The position numbers were made by a program, and so were the translations under genes. The notes under the pieces were generated by a model. That model ran no database searches. It was given only the letters and a program-made list of their open reading frames with translations, and was not told where the DNA came from. 62,210 nucleotides of DNA from Balamuthia mandrillaris (taxonomy: Eukaryota > Discosea > Longamoebia > Balamuthiidae): contig JAVKOQ010000306.1 in assembly GCA_031835245.1 (NCBI GenBank), forward strand, positions 1 to 62,210, given 5' to 3'. Shown here in pieces: positions 12,810 through 30,979 of the stretch. The number at the start of each line of letters is the position of its first letter. The stretch's first letter is position 1.

Positions 12810-15800
12810 CTAGTTGCTGTTGTTTGAGGATAGAAGGTGCATAAGAGAAGAATCATCCAACGGACGAGCGTCGTTTTGACTGCTGTTGCTGTTATCGTTG
12901 TTGCGAGAAACTGGAGAAGCCATATCAGAAACAGTTTTACTTCTTGTTTTCAGTCTCTTCACAGTCAACGTTCCGGACACGTTTGTTTTCTTGTTGTTCG
13001 TCTTCTCTTTCCTTGGAGATGTTATCGATACAGTTGAAGAAGCAGCAGAGGAAGAAGACGAGGAGGATGAGGATGAGGAAGAAGAAAGAGGGAGAGAAAA
13101 GGATGATACGTTGACCATCTTTTGTCCGGTTCGCTTCTCTTTGACTTTGTCTCGCATCTTTCGGAGACTCTGTTCCGCTTTGGCGCGTGCCTTCTTCTCC
13201 TCTTGAAGTTCCTGTTGCAAGAGTTGAACCTCTCGCCTCATTTTGGCATTGTTGATAGTTTCCTGCTCAAAGCTTCTCTTCAGGTGTTGCATTTCAAGGC
13301 TTAGGCGGCGGAACCATTCCTCCAACGACTTTCGAGCTGCCGTTTCAGCGTTGAGCCTCTGCTCTAGTTGTTGGATTGTTATAGGTGTCGTTAGTCGTTG
13401 TTGCTCCTTCTCTTTCTCTCCTTTTGTGGCTTCTTTCTTTGCTAATCTCCTCTTTGATAGAGAGGGAGAAGAAGGAGCAGAATAGGAATAAGAAGGACGT
13501 TTTTCCTTTTCTTCTTTGTCTTCTGTGTCTTCTTCAAGTGAATCTTCGGGAACCGACTCATCTCTTTCTTCCTCTGGTTCCAATGCAGTTACGTTCTTTT
13601 CCTCTCTCGCATCTTCAACAACTCCTCCTTTTTCTTCTCCATCTCCATCTTCTTCCGATGATGATGACGCTGATGCTGATGAAGCAGAAGATGAAGACGA
13701 TTGGAATGGAATGTGTGAAAGAGCTTCTGGTGGAAAGGGAATAATTCTACAATGAGGTGCTCGATATTTGCTGTTGTTGTTGTTGGGAGTCCTTGAAGTC
13801 TCTTTCTGTGTTTCTGAACTTGATGGCTTTCGAATGGAGTTTCTTTTTCGAGGAGAGACTAGGGCGTTAACTGTAGGAGAGAGTGGAGGCGCTTCATCCG
13901 CTTCTTCTGTAGTAAATTGTACCCTATCTTTCTTCGGCATAGGCAATGGAGGTATAGCAGTCGTTGTAGAAGTGGAAGAAGGAATGGAAGAAAAAGAATG
14001 GGAAATAGGAGGTACTTGCGGAAGCGGTTTTGTTGGACGGGGTTTAACTGCTCTCTTCGCCTCACGTGCATTACAGTTCTTCTCGTTAATTTGTTCAATG
14101 ACTCTTCGCATGATGACGTGTTGAAGTTCGGCTTTCTCCTCTTCTTTCTCGCCTCTGATGCCTACCTTGTTGTCGATTTGTTTGCGTTTGTTTTCCTGTG
14201 GAGAACGAGGCGTATTCGAAGAGGAAGATGGTCCTTCACATTCTTCACAATAAGTCACGGGAAACACTCCAAAACGAAGCTTCGGCACTCCTTTTTCTAC
14301 AGCAGATGGAGGAGCAAGAATTGCTCCTGTCCACCATCCACTCTCGTGCTCTCTGCAGACTCCAATCATATCTCCAATCTTCAGCGCCAACTCTTCCTCG
14401 TTCTGTGCTTCATAGTCATAGACAGCTCTCACATGCCTGACGAATCCATTTTCGTGGAGTTCCAATATCTCTTCCTCCGTCAATGACCCCGTTTGGCGGC
14501 ATCCGCTCCCCATCTCCTTCTCCAGTTCTTCATCCGTTGGCAACTCTTTGATCAACTCTTTGTACTTTCTAATAAGGGAAGCCGTAAAAGTGTTGACCAT
14601 CGGAGTCTCCTGCACGATCTTTATGACGTTGTACTCGTCGTCCGTTCGAAGGATGTTGGGTCCAAAACACGTAGCCATGTTGTGAACGTGCATCTTGTTG
14701 AACTCCGAACGAGCAACAACGTTTCGCATGAAGCGCAACAATCGTTTCAGCACGAGCAAATTGGCGGGTGGCAGTTGAAGCAGGACCTCAGCGATTTCGG
14801 AGGGAGAAGAAGCATCTTGAAGAGTGATGAGATCTTCGTAGAGCTCAAAGGTTAAGAGAGGCTCGGGCAATTCGCGAAACCACTGCTTTAGCAAGTTACA
14901 CACTAAATGGATGTCCTTGCAGGTGTTCTCCAAATCCACCATTTCTCCTATTTCATTTTATCCAGTATAATAAGAATAGGCAAAGAGCAACATTGGCAAA
15001 CTGGAAAGAAGCAAATAAACCTTTGTTAAAACGTTTGCGAAGGGCTTCTATTTCAGCAACACTCGCAGATAACCGGAATATCCCTTCTGTGTCGACTGCT
15101 GTTTTGTTTGCAACAAATAAATACAGAAAAAACATAATAATAAAATAGGAAAGCAGAAAGCAGAAAGAGTGAAGAATGACGAAAGAATAATCAAGAAAGG
15201 AAGAAGAAAGAAGAAAACGAACCACAGCGTTCAATATAATTCATGCATGCCTCCATTACAAAAGGCAGTTTGCGGCCACGAAACGTATCTATCAAAGGAA
15301 CTCCAAAAACAGCCTCTTCTTTGCTTCCTCTTTGGTTTGGCGAAGAAGACGTCTCAGAAAGAGAAGAAGACTGCGAAGGAAATGCAGGAGTCGCAACAAG
15401 AGAAGGTGACAAAGACGAAGACGAAGACGAAGACGAAGACGAAGAAGAAGAAGAAGAAGAATGAAGTTTGTTGTTATGAGTAAGTGGGTTGTCCCTCCGC
15501 GAAAAAGAGCCCTTCTTTGGATAGTTGCTCTTCTTGATGAAGCTGAGGGTGGAGGAGACCACTTTGGAGATGTTGTCTTTCTTTTGGAGGAACAAGACCT
15601 CATGGGGAGCGACATTCTGCTCGTTCAATGATAACGTGTTGTTCAGCGCTGTTTCGTTTTTTATTGTTTGTTGGATTAAAAATAAGAGAAAAAGAAAAAA
15701 GAAAAAAGAAAAAAGAAAAAAGAAAAAAGAAAAAAGAAAAAAGAAAAAAAAAACGAAAACGAAAACGAAAAAAAAAAGAAAAAGAAAAACATTGCAAGAA

Positions 15801-16032
15801 GACAAAAATGACAAAACAATAAAACCAAACAAGAAGGAAGAAAGGACAAACGATGCTCATCGGCTTTTTCCCGGTAGAGCAGAAGCTTGTAGGGATCTTT
15901 GTGCTGCCAACGTTTCGCCAGCTGTGCGACAAGTTCTGATACAGGACCTTCGAAATTGGCGAGCATATCCTCCGTCCAACCGTCCACATTTCGAACCTGT
16001 AGCACGTTTACTTTGGGGTGTGCTGAGTCCAT
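12810..16032 (-). CDS. RhoGAP-SH3 protein with coiled coil
   Basis: Exons at 16032-15852, about 15661-15220, about 15100-15022 and about 14945-12810 join in frame. The N-terminus (MDSAHPKVNVLQVRNVDG ... YKLLLYREKADEH, then NEQNVAPHEVLFLQ) resembles a ubiquitin-like or Ras-association fold. A Ser-rich linker follows. The RhoGAP domain begins FGVPLIDTFRGRKLPFVM, carries the arginine finger in TEGIFRLSAS, and has WFRELPEPLLTF and MATCFGPNILR. It is expected to stimulate GTP hydrolysis by Rho/Rac proteins. An SH3 domain (VRAVYDYEAQNEEEL ... GWWTG ... FGVFPVTYCE) comes next. Then there is a long Ser/Pro/acidic region and a coiled coil of about 80 residues (LEEWFRRLSLEMQHLKRSFE). The C-terminus is Ser/Asn-rich. 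The protein is about 1,000 residues. Such proteins usually act at the cell cortex on actin. Confidence 0.88.
15684..15790. repeat. AAAAAG-type repeat in the first RhoGAP intron
   Basis: Units of AAAAAAG and AAACG recur for about 100 bases in the intron between the first two RhoGAP exons. On the coding strand this is a T-rich pyrimidine tract that ends shortly before the acceptor at 15662. Confidence 0.85.
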
Positions 16033-16485
16033 GGCGTGTGTGTTTATTTTTTTTGTTCTCTCCGCTCCCTGTTCTACCCCTCTCCACTTTGAGCACTAGA
16101 AGAGCCTTTGTTGTTCCCTTTGTTTTTTTCTTTCTTTTTCTTTTTCTTTATTATTTTGTTATTAATACAGGCATACAATTATAAGGGAGTGGTAATCATT
16201 TTATCGGGATCATGTCGTCTTGAAGGGCGCCAATTATCGTGACGACATTAAACCAACTTTGTCGACCAAAAGCTTCGCATTCGATCTGTAGAAACCCCCT
16301 TTTATGGGTAAAATATTTATGTCGACGCTTTTTAAATGGTAGATCCAACTTTTTGATTTTCGATTGGGGCTTTGAAATTTGTCGACAAAAATTCTGATCT
16401 TCAGCATCCATTCCTGTTCCATCTTCATTTTCCTGAAGAGAAGGGAGTGACCTGACTAACACCTCCTCCACCAGCACCAAACAAA
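16033..16485. promoter_or_regulatory. Divergent promoter with three GTCGAC sites 60 bases apart
   Basis: This 453-base region separates the starts of the RhoGAP gene (-) and the cupin gene (+). GTCGAC occurs at 16261-16266, 16321-16326 and 16381-16386, that is, at exactly 60-base steps. The sequence between the copies is not otherwise repeated. A regulatory function is inferred from position only. Confidence 0.4.
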
Positions 16486-18802
16486 ATGAACAGAAGCCCC
16501 AACGGCCGCAAGAAGAAGACCCTCTTCACGTTCACCACCCTGCGTCTCGCCTTCCTCTTGTTGTTGGCCATCACTCTCTTCCTCTTCTTCCTCACACTCG
16601 TCGGTCAGCAGCAACCACCCTCAGCCACAACCAACAACGACGGCGACGACCGTAACGCGCCACCCAAGGAGCCAACCACGTCGACGGCGACGACGACGAC
16701 GGTCCTCACCCCCCTCCTCTCCTCTGTCCTCCACCCCTCTCTCCCCCTCATCCCTAAAACGGACCTCCAAACATGGGGTCCCGCCAACCTGGCCCAACGC
16801 CGGATCGAATTCTTTCGCCACGGCGTGCTCGGCCCTTTCTCCCTATCTCCTCCCTCCTCCTCCTCCTTTTCTTTCCAGCCTGCTTTATTCTCTTCTTCTC
16901 GAGCACAGCTCTACGCTTCTTATTCTTCTTCTCCTGCTGCTGCCTCTGCTGCGATGGTCCCCTTTTGGCTGCAGGACAGGCAGCTCTTATCCTTGGCCCT
17001 GCACCCGGCGTTGATCAGGCAGGTGAGGGTCCTGCTCGGCAACCACGTTCTCCTCTATGACGTCTCCCTGGTCGACCTGGACAACGACGGCAACGGCGGC
17101 GAGCCTCAAGGAGAGGAGTGGCACGTGGACGAGGTGGCTGCCGCCATGCTGCCGGATCGATGCAACCACTCTCTTTCCGTTTTGCTCAACATTCAGGAGA
17201 AGAAGGGGAACGAGGGGAAGGGGGAGAACGTTGTTGCCCTGAAAGTGCTCTCGGGGAGCAATGACAGAAAGGTGCCGGTGATGGAGGAAGGCCTGAGGGT
17301 GAAAGTTACGCCGACGAGTGTTGTCGTAGAAGAGGAAGAGGAGAAGGAGGAGAGCAACGTTGTTTCGTTGCCGGCAATACGTGTGGAGGGGTCGACTAAA
17401 GTGTTCAAGTATGAGGTGGCCCCTAAGCACTATCTTTTACTCCATTCTCAGGTTTCTCCTCTCTGCTTCTCTGCTTATCTCATATATTCTTTTTATTTTT
17501 CTATGTTGTATTCTTATGCTTTTTTTTTTTTGAAAAATGAAGGTGTGGTATGGCTTCGGCTCCACAGCATTAACACCAATGCCACCGAAAGTCACTCCAT
17601 CACGAAGCACCAACAAACCCAACGGCAAATACATCATTCTCCGCTATGCCAAGCCCGAATGCAGCGTTCGAAGCGCTAACCACACTTCATCAATCCAGTA
17701 CAGCAGTCCTGCTGGACTACCACCAACGCTGCTGGTGAGCGGCACGTTGGAAGGCTCCACCATTAGAAAGGGCCTCAACAACGTGTGGTTAATCAGACCG
17801 TCTTCTCTTGATAACATTCCTTCTTCCTCTCCAACAAAACTTTACAGACCCAATCTAAGCCTCACTCATCACTACCAAATAGAAATAGAGGATTCTCCTT
17901 TTGCGCAAACTTCCAACAACAAACCTCATCCTCCTATGCAAAAGGAGGCGTTCTTTCGCTTTCCAACTGGTGAGGCTGGGCTGAAAGAAGGGCAACAGCG
18001 AGGAGGCATGTTGGTCTTTCAATTTACGAACCATTCTACTCCCTCCCTTGACAAACAGGAGATCCACATGTCCAAGCAACTAACTTTCCGCACGCCTCAC
18101 ATGCCACACTCGCATCTTGATGAGGAGTTGATTTACATCGCTCGCGGCACTGTGCGTATTACACGTTTACCTTTTACTCCTTCGCCTTCCACAAATGCTT
18201 TATACTCTGGCGGTGATGAAACGGGTTTGTCGCCGTCGCTTCTGCCGCCTTCTTTACCAGAAGAGACGTTAGCCTCTGCTGGAGATGTTATTTATCACCC
18301 ATCCTTTACACCACACACCATTACCGCTCACTCTCAACCAACCAGCGACTATGTCTGCATTCGATTCTCTCGCTCATCACGGCAACAAACAGAACAACAA
18401 AAACAAGAAGAACAACACGGAGCTACATTGCCTCCACTCATCATTCAACGAAGCGTTTCTTCTGGTCTGGAATCTACCATCATTCCTTCTCCCTCTTTTC
18501 CATCACCTTCTTCGCATCAATACGAACAAACAACTGGACGACAGTTCCTAAATGGCAAAACCAGCATGTTATCTCAACTCGAAGGACATACCACCGTTTT
18601 ACTTCCCGGCAAAGGCTACGACCCTCATCACGACGATTATGACGTGCTGGTAATAGTGGAGGTGGGGGAGGTGAAGGCGATGCCGGAGAGCCGAGTCATG
18701 AGACGTGGCGACATGCTGTACGTCCCCGCTGGTCAGCCTCATGGCCTCAGAAACGTGGGCCAAGTGCCTTCTCGCCACGTTGCCTTTGAGTTTCATCCAT
18801 GA
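16486..18802 (+). CDS. Membrane-anchored double-cupin protein with PhyH-like N-terminal region
   Basis: Two exons (16486-17452 and about 17542-18802) encode about 740 residues. The N-terminus is a type II anchor: RKKKTLF then a hydrophobic stretch (LRLAFLLLLAITLFLFFLTL), followed by a Thr/Pro-rich lumenal stem. Residues around 150-270 (LALHPALIRQVRVLLG, EEWHVDEV, NHSLSVLLNIQE, VLSGS) resemble a phytanoyl-CoA dioxygenase-like 2-oxoglutarate fold with a WHxD iron motif; this is tentative. The C-terminal half has two cupin motifs. The first has HMPHSHLDEELIYIARGTV and GDVIYHPSFTPHTI. The second has DPHHDDYDVLVIVEVGEV and GDMLYVPAGQPHGLRN. Each offers His/Glu or His/Asp metal ligands. The anchor suggests action in the Golgi or at the cell surface. 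The substrate is unknown. Confidence 0.7.
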
Positions 18803-19395
18803 ACTCTTTCTCTTCTTGTTGTTCTTGTTGTTCGTCTCTTCGTTCTTTTTCTTTTTCTGTTTCTTCTTCTCCTTCCTGTGTTTACGGGCATCGATGCAAG
18901 GCCTCTCTCTTCTTTTTCAGGAACGGCAAGCCACACGTTAGTGATTTCGTTAACAACTCCCAAGCCCGAAACAGACACACAAAGAGAAACGAAAACCGTT
19001 TCGGCGAAGAGCACGTGTGCAGACAGACTTGCTGTTGCGCACCCCGACTTGGCCTCGAGGGATCTGAACTCGCGTTTTCGCTTTATCCAATAATATAATG
19101 TATAATTACCAGAAAACGCCAACCGGCTCATTTGCTGCAATTAGCGATTGGTTCGGCGAATTACACCGGTTCTTTTGCGCTGTTCTGATTGGTTGCTGAT
19201 GTTTATGAATTGCCACTATATCTGTTCAAACGGATCCGTTGCCTCCTCTCCATTACTGCTACTAGGTTTTTATTTTTTAACATTTAACTTTTGAATCAAA
19301 CGGAACAAACGGAAACAGTTCTCTCTCTCTCCTAACCCTGCGGCAGACAAGTTTGTAAAGCGAGGTTTGTTGTTATATATAAACAAAAGGCAGAG
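18803..19395. other. Spacer upstream of the intact FG-GAP gene
   Basis: No exon is recognisable in this 593-base stretch between two plus-strand genes. It contains two ATTGG (inverted CCAAT) pentamers at 19147-19151 and 19188-19192, which may be promoter elements. A TATATATAAA stretch lies at about 19374-19383, close to the ATG. Confidence 0.5.
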
Positions 19396-21688
19396 ATGAC
19401 AAACAGATTTTCGGCGGCGGGTTTGCTGGCCGCTCTCGCTCTTCTGCTGGTTGTGGCATTGCTGGCGGGGTTCCCCAGCGGGGTTGATGCCCTTCGGAAA
19501 CGAAGCCCCCTGCACGAGAGCCTGGCTCCGGCCAGCCTTCGCCCCGGCCGCCTTGGCGAGGACTGGCACCACGTGCCCCGCCACAAGCCGGGACACTTGC
19601 CCAAGTTCGGAGGGCGGAACCAATACCGCCAGCTCAACGACGCCCTCCAGAACGACACCATGAGCGACCCCTTCCAGAGCAACCACCAGCTCAGCAAGGC
19701 CAAGAACTTTGTGGCCGTCAACCGCTTCCGAAAGTGCGTGGACCATGAATGCGGAGAACAGACCGACGCGGTGGAGGTGATCGTGACGGAGTACAGGAAG
19801 TTGGACGGGAACAACGAGTACCGCTTCGAGCTGCCCGGCACAAGTCAGGGTTATGCGGTGGCCAGCCCCGACTTTTACGGCTCTTTGCACACCAGCCTTG
19901 TTGTATTTTATACCTCTGACACAGGTAACCTGTTTTGTATATTTGTTGGTTTTGTTTATTGTTCGCTTGTGTAACAAAACAAAAAATAAGGGTGCTCGCG
20001 TAACGCATACATGATACTCGACTCCAAGCATGACGAGTTTGCGGCTGGCCAACCCCCGGTAAAGGTCACAGGTTGCCTTGGTGGCGTGGTACTAGTTCTT
20101 TCTCTCTTTTTGCTTCTCTTTCTGCCCTCTTCTCAGTTACACTCTCTCTTACTTTTTTTTTTCAGCAAAACGAAGTGGTGAGAGGAGTGGCATGGGGCAA
20201 CGTCAACCCCACCGCTGCCTATGAGCTGCAAACTGAAGAGCTGTTGGTGGTGACCTTCGTGACGGCTGGTAGCAACATGGGGAGATTGACCTACAAGCTC
20301 TACTCTAGAAGCGAGAGCACCGATCTCCTCGAGTTGGAAAGCAGCCTGATTATCAACAACGTTCATGCTTTCAACCCCAACAACAAGCAAGGCGATGGTT
20401 TCTCATCCTACTTCTCGTCACATTTCCTGTTAATATCCTTCTAACTTCGTTCTTGGTTTTTTCTCTTGGATGAACAGTGGTGGTGGGAGACTTTGATGGA
20501 GATGGTTTGGAAGAGTTTGCGTGTTTGTACTTCACCGCGGCGGATGAGGCCACCGTGGACATCATCTTGGTGGACGAGAACATGCAGCTCTCTGTCGGCT
20601 CTTCCTTCACCTTTGATTTTCCTGCTCAAACCTACGGACAAATGGCAGCAGGCCATCTGTTCTCCTCCGATTGGGAAGAGTTGGCTTTGTTGTTTGGCGT
20701 CAAGACCCAGGTTCGCTTTTCTTTGCTCTCCCTTCTCCTCATTTTTCTCTGTGGTGCTCTGCTTCCGCTCTTGCGAACCTCCCTTCTTGCCAGCCACAAA
20801 AAAAAACAATTAACATTGGCTTCATGCGCAATACATAACAGGACAGCAATTCCGGATTCTATCTGCATCATTTGAAGGTGGACCCTGAAGAGGGAGAACT
20901 GGAGGTTGGAGCGCCTCCTGTGAAGCTTGATGGCGGAAAGCTCCATCTTAATTATATGGCTATGGACATCGTAGTTGGCGATTTGAATGGCGATACTCGA
21001 GATGAGGTATGGCATGATGATGTTTGTTTGGTACCTTCGCCAATTCAACTCGACTAACATTCTCCAAATGACATCATTGAAAGGTTGCATTCACGTATTC
21101 AGATGATTCCTCGAATCCCACCAATCCTTTCTCCTGGCAAGTTTTTCTGTGGGCGGCCCAGGTGGAAGCTGCGCAAATTGTCCCTTTGACTGCTGAACCA
21201 CTGTCTAACCTCCGCAGCTTAACGGTAAACGACAACTCGGAATCAATGTTCGCTTCGCTGGCCATCGGAAGATTCAGCCAACAGGAACCAATCGAGGCAG
21301 AGGGCATGTGCGTAATTCCCTTCTCTCGTTCTTTATTTCTTCCTCTCTCTCTCTCTCTCTCTCTCTCTAACTTTGGTTGACAAACACATTACCACGCGTT
21401 TTTTTTTTTCTGAAAAGCTTTCACGAACACATTGCCGTGATGGGTCCCATGGAAATTGCGTTGTTTCGCTGGTATCAAGAGTCTGCTTTAGAGCGAATGA
21501 CTCTTCAGGGAACTGTCCGTCGTAGCTCGGGCCAGGAGGCTAATAATGAGCTGTACAACAAGGAATTCCTGACGGGAGTGTATTATGCCACAGAGAATGT
21601 GCGTTTGGGCAAACCTCGCCACTGGAAATATCCCAAAGTCCTCAACATTATTGCTTCTCTGAGAAGTTTGCTCTCCTTCTCTTCTCTT

Positions 21689-21728
<40 letters not shown>

Positions 21729-23587
21729 TCATTAGTTAATAGTTTGAGCTTTTCTTTATTGCCTAACAGCCCCACCAAGACATTATGACATTGTGGACGG
21801 AGTGGCTTATGGAGTCAACGTAAACCCTCCCAACAACTTTGGGTACATCGCTGTTAAGACCAGCTTTGAGTCATCGGGAAGCACGGGTTCACGTTTCAGC
21901 GTTGAATACAAGAGGAGCTGGGCTGCTGGCGCTGAACTTAATGTACATTTTCTCACTTATCGTTTTGATAGAAATATTATTTCTAATTGGAATCAACACA
22001 AAGGTGTATTTGGGCAAAGTGACGGTGGGGCTGGAAACAACATATGGCCGAAACTTTGAAAACGTTAACACGCAAGAAAGCATAGAAGTATGGAGTGATC
22101 TCACGGAAGCGGTGGAGGATGATGCGCTGATCCGAACGGAAGTGGTGTACGATGTGTGGGAGTATCCCGTGTATTCCTTCAACTTCACCGAAACTGAGCC
22201 CACAGACTACATTGTGGTCATCTGGCCGGAGCGTCTGCCCGATGGCTCTGAAGATAAACGACTACATGCCCTTGGGTATTCACCATTTCTCCTCTATGCA
22301 CTCTTCTTCTTTCTCACCAAGTTCTGTCATATACAGGTTCAAGAGCCCGAATTCTTTCGTGAGACCATGGAACGAAGTGAACAACCTCTTCTCTTACTCT
22401 GCGAATGCACCTCCCAATCTTGGTGGTCGCACCCTCAAATCCTTCACCAAGAAGTCCTTTGGAGGCACCACCTCTCTCTTCGAGGTCACGTGGGAGGAGA
22501 TTCAAGAGCAAAGCGAGCTCACCCAGACCTCATTCGGTGTCGGTGCCTCTTTCGGATTGGACATGGTGGTTGAGACGGAGAACGGCGTCGAGGCCTTTGG
22601 CAATAGTGCCAAAACCAAGGGCAAGTGGGGTTTTGACTTGGAAGTCACAGGAGAGTACAATTCGGAAGATATCCAGGTCAGCAGCATGACCATCAGGTTC
22701 GCATGGCTTCCTTTTCTTTGTTCCTTTCCTTCTCCTGAAGAATGAACAATCTGCTGACATGTGCATCTCAATCACGTTGCAGTGAAAGCACAAGAATTGC
22801 CATCAAGTTAGACAATGCTTCCCCAGAAGGAGGGCTCTATCCCTACGAAATCAAGCCTTACATCTTTTACGACAAAGACCTGGGCTATCTGTGCGTGGAC
22901 TATGCTGTGTACCTCCCAACAGGCACCTCCCAAGGCACTGTTTCTTTCTGGGAGAAGATCTACAAGTAAGTCATCACCACATTGCTGAAACCTTCCACTC
23001 CAATTCTCATCTTTCCCTATTTCTGTTGCTCTCTTTTGCTTTTGTTGTGCAGCAAACCAGACCTGACTTGGAACTTGCCATACCGATGGGATGTGCTGAA
23101 CAACCAACCCTCTGACAACAAGTACTTCACCAAGTCTTTGGCTGTGAGCAACGAGAACCCAGTAGCTGGAGAGAACCTTGTGGTGCTGTTCCATGCTCGT
23201 GATTACAGTCTCATCCCCGCCAAGAACGTGGTGCTTCGTTTCTTCCAAGGAGACTTCCGCAATCCCGCCAACCAGTTTGGAGAAGACCTGCTTCTGGAGG
23301 AGGTGTGGAAGGAGGGCTTCATGGGCAGCATCAACGACACATGGAGAGAGATCCAAGAGCCACTGGATCGTTGTCTGTATGCTTGGTTGGATCCCGATGA
23401 TGAGATCCTGGAAGTGCACGAGAACGACAACGTCGGTTACATCATCTTGAATACAGGGTTATTCAGCCAGAACGAGCTTGTATTTTGTGGAGACATCATC
23501 AAGGACACCTTTGGCTTTGAGATCCCTCCAGACAGCTTGACCTCCGCTGCCTCGAAATTGTTGCCTTCTTTCTTGGACTGGTTCTGA
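19396..23587 (+). CDS. Secreted FG-GAP protein with CARDB-like C-terminal domain
   Basis: About twelve exons encode roughly 1,000 residues. The start MTNRFSAAGLLAALALLL is a clear signal peptide. The body has FG-GAP/VCBS propeller repeats: AVASPDFYGSLHTSLVVFY, VVVGDFDGDGLEEFACLYF with a DxDxDG calcium loop, and DIVVGDLNGDTRDEV. A middle region of about 300 residues (21780-22697, rich in Trp, Thr and beta-like segments) matches no family I recognise. The last exon (VAGENLVVLFHARDYSL ... YAWLDPDDEILEVHENDN) reads like a CARDB bacterial adhesion domain. There is no transmembrane segment or GPI signal, so secretion or cell-surface association is inferred. A likely role is adhesion or glycan binding. 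It is the inverted paralogue of the decayed gene at 1184-4641. Several introns carry CT tracts (21344-21369, 21695-21725). Confidence 0.8.
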
Positions 23588-23640
23588 ACAAAAAGAAGGG
23601 AATCTTTATTAAATAAATAAATACTTTTGTGCTTTATTCG

Positions 23641-29561
<5,921 letters not shown>

Positions 29562-29992
29562 CCTTCTTCCCCCTCTTCCCCTCGCCTTCCACCAAGTTTT
29601 CTGCTTCTAGGATTCTTCTTCGATCGGATTAATCATCATCGGTGAATTTTAAATTCTCCTATCGGTCGATCACTTTAATAATACGTCCGATCGAATAAAC
29701 ACGTCAGCAGCAGCCTTGTTATTTTCCTCTATGCTGTACAGCATGATGGTTGGTTGCCCTTTCTTGCCATTTCTTTTCAGCCACATTGTGGCTCCCTGCG
29801 CACTGGCCCGATGGCGAATGTTGGTCCCTCAACCACGCGTCTTGGCCACGCAAACGCCAACTTGGGAAAGTTCAAAAAAAAGTGCGAAGCAAAACAGTCT
29901 CTTATTGGCCAAGTGTGATAGATCCTGCTCATGCTTCCTATCTTGTTTTGTACAAGGAGGACGTAAGAGGACGTCGTCCATTCACTCTTTGG
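29562..29992. other. Spacer upstream of the PabA start
   Basis: This 431-base stretch between the F-box gene end and the PabA start, both on the minus strand, contains no recognisable exon. It should hold the promoter of the folate-pathway gene and the 3' end of the F-box gene. Confidence 0.5.
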
Positions 29993-30935
29993 CTAAAATT
30001 CTTTCTTATAGGGGAAAGCGTGGCTCTCGTCCCAGGAGTCTTTCAGCAGGCCGATGTGATAGAATGTTGAGCGAGGGTAAAGGTCCCACTCCGGGGTACG
30101 GCCAGGTTGCCGTGTGAGCCAATGCCAACCAGCCATTGGTGGCTGCCTCTTGAACAACTGCAGGAGATCAGGGTGGTCCCAAAAACTTCCAGGATTGGAG
30201 CCCAGCAGCGGATGGGAAGCATCTGAAAGAGCGGCGATACTATTTTGCATCGGCTCGATGCGCGTGGAGCGGGCTTCGATGCTGGCACGGCATCCGGCCA
30301 CCACTACTGGTCCCACGTAGTACGGGCACATGTGATTAGGTAGAGTGTGCCTCGATATTCTCAGCGCATTCATAACCTTGCTGATGGTGTCTTTTTCAGG
30401 CCGCTTTCCAGTCACCACCAGAGAGACGGCGGTGTGCTTGCTGGATTGGGACTCCCCTAGAATGCCATGAAACTCTCTGTACACCTAACATAGTGGGTTA
30501 GCATTTGCTCTCTCTTTTGGGGAACAAATAGAGGAAAACGTTCTCGCACCTCTTTTTGATGGTCATCATTCGCGAGGAACTCATCCCCATCCACAACGTA
30601 CATCAACCTCACGTGTTTTTGTTGGCGGGCCACACGGCGCAGCCACCCCCTTGGCTTTGGCACCTTGATCACCCGATAGCTCACCTTTGTGTGATTGTAG
30701 GACAAGGTGTCTGTAAAGGAGTGCACAAAGATGCTGCAGCCTCCACCGGTTGAGCTATCCAGGCAAAGAGGTGGTGTTGGGGATGCAAAGAACTGGCAGT
30801 ACTTTTGGATGAGAGTTAGAACACGGTCCAGGTTGGTTTGATCCAGGCCAGCAAGAACGAATGTGGTGAGCTTTCCTGGTCTCTTTTCTTGCCATGTTCT
30901 TTTGTTTTGTGGAGCAGCAAGAGAGAGAAAGAGAC

Positions 30936-30979
<44 letters not shown>

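Noticed and set aside
16196-16480. Minus-strand open frame of 94 codons between the RhoGAP and cupin starts
   Set aside because: There is no domain, no splice connection to RhoGAP is evident, and it lies in a divergent promoter region.
18880-19090. Possible tRNA or small RNA gene upstream of the FG-GAP gene
   Set aside because: No A-box/B-box pair or cloverleaf could be drawn.
19270-20052. 260-codon open frame on the minus strand
   Set aside because: It is the complement of the first exons of the intact FG-GAP gene, whose signal peptide and paralogue conservation fix the strand.
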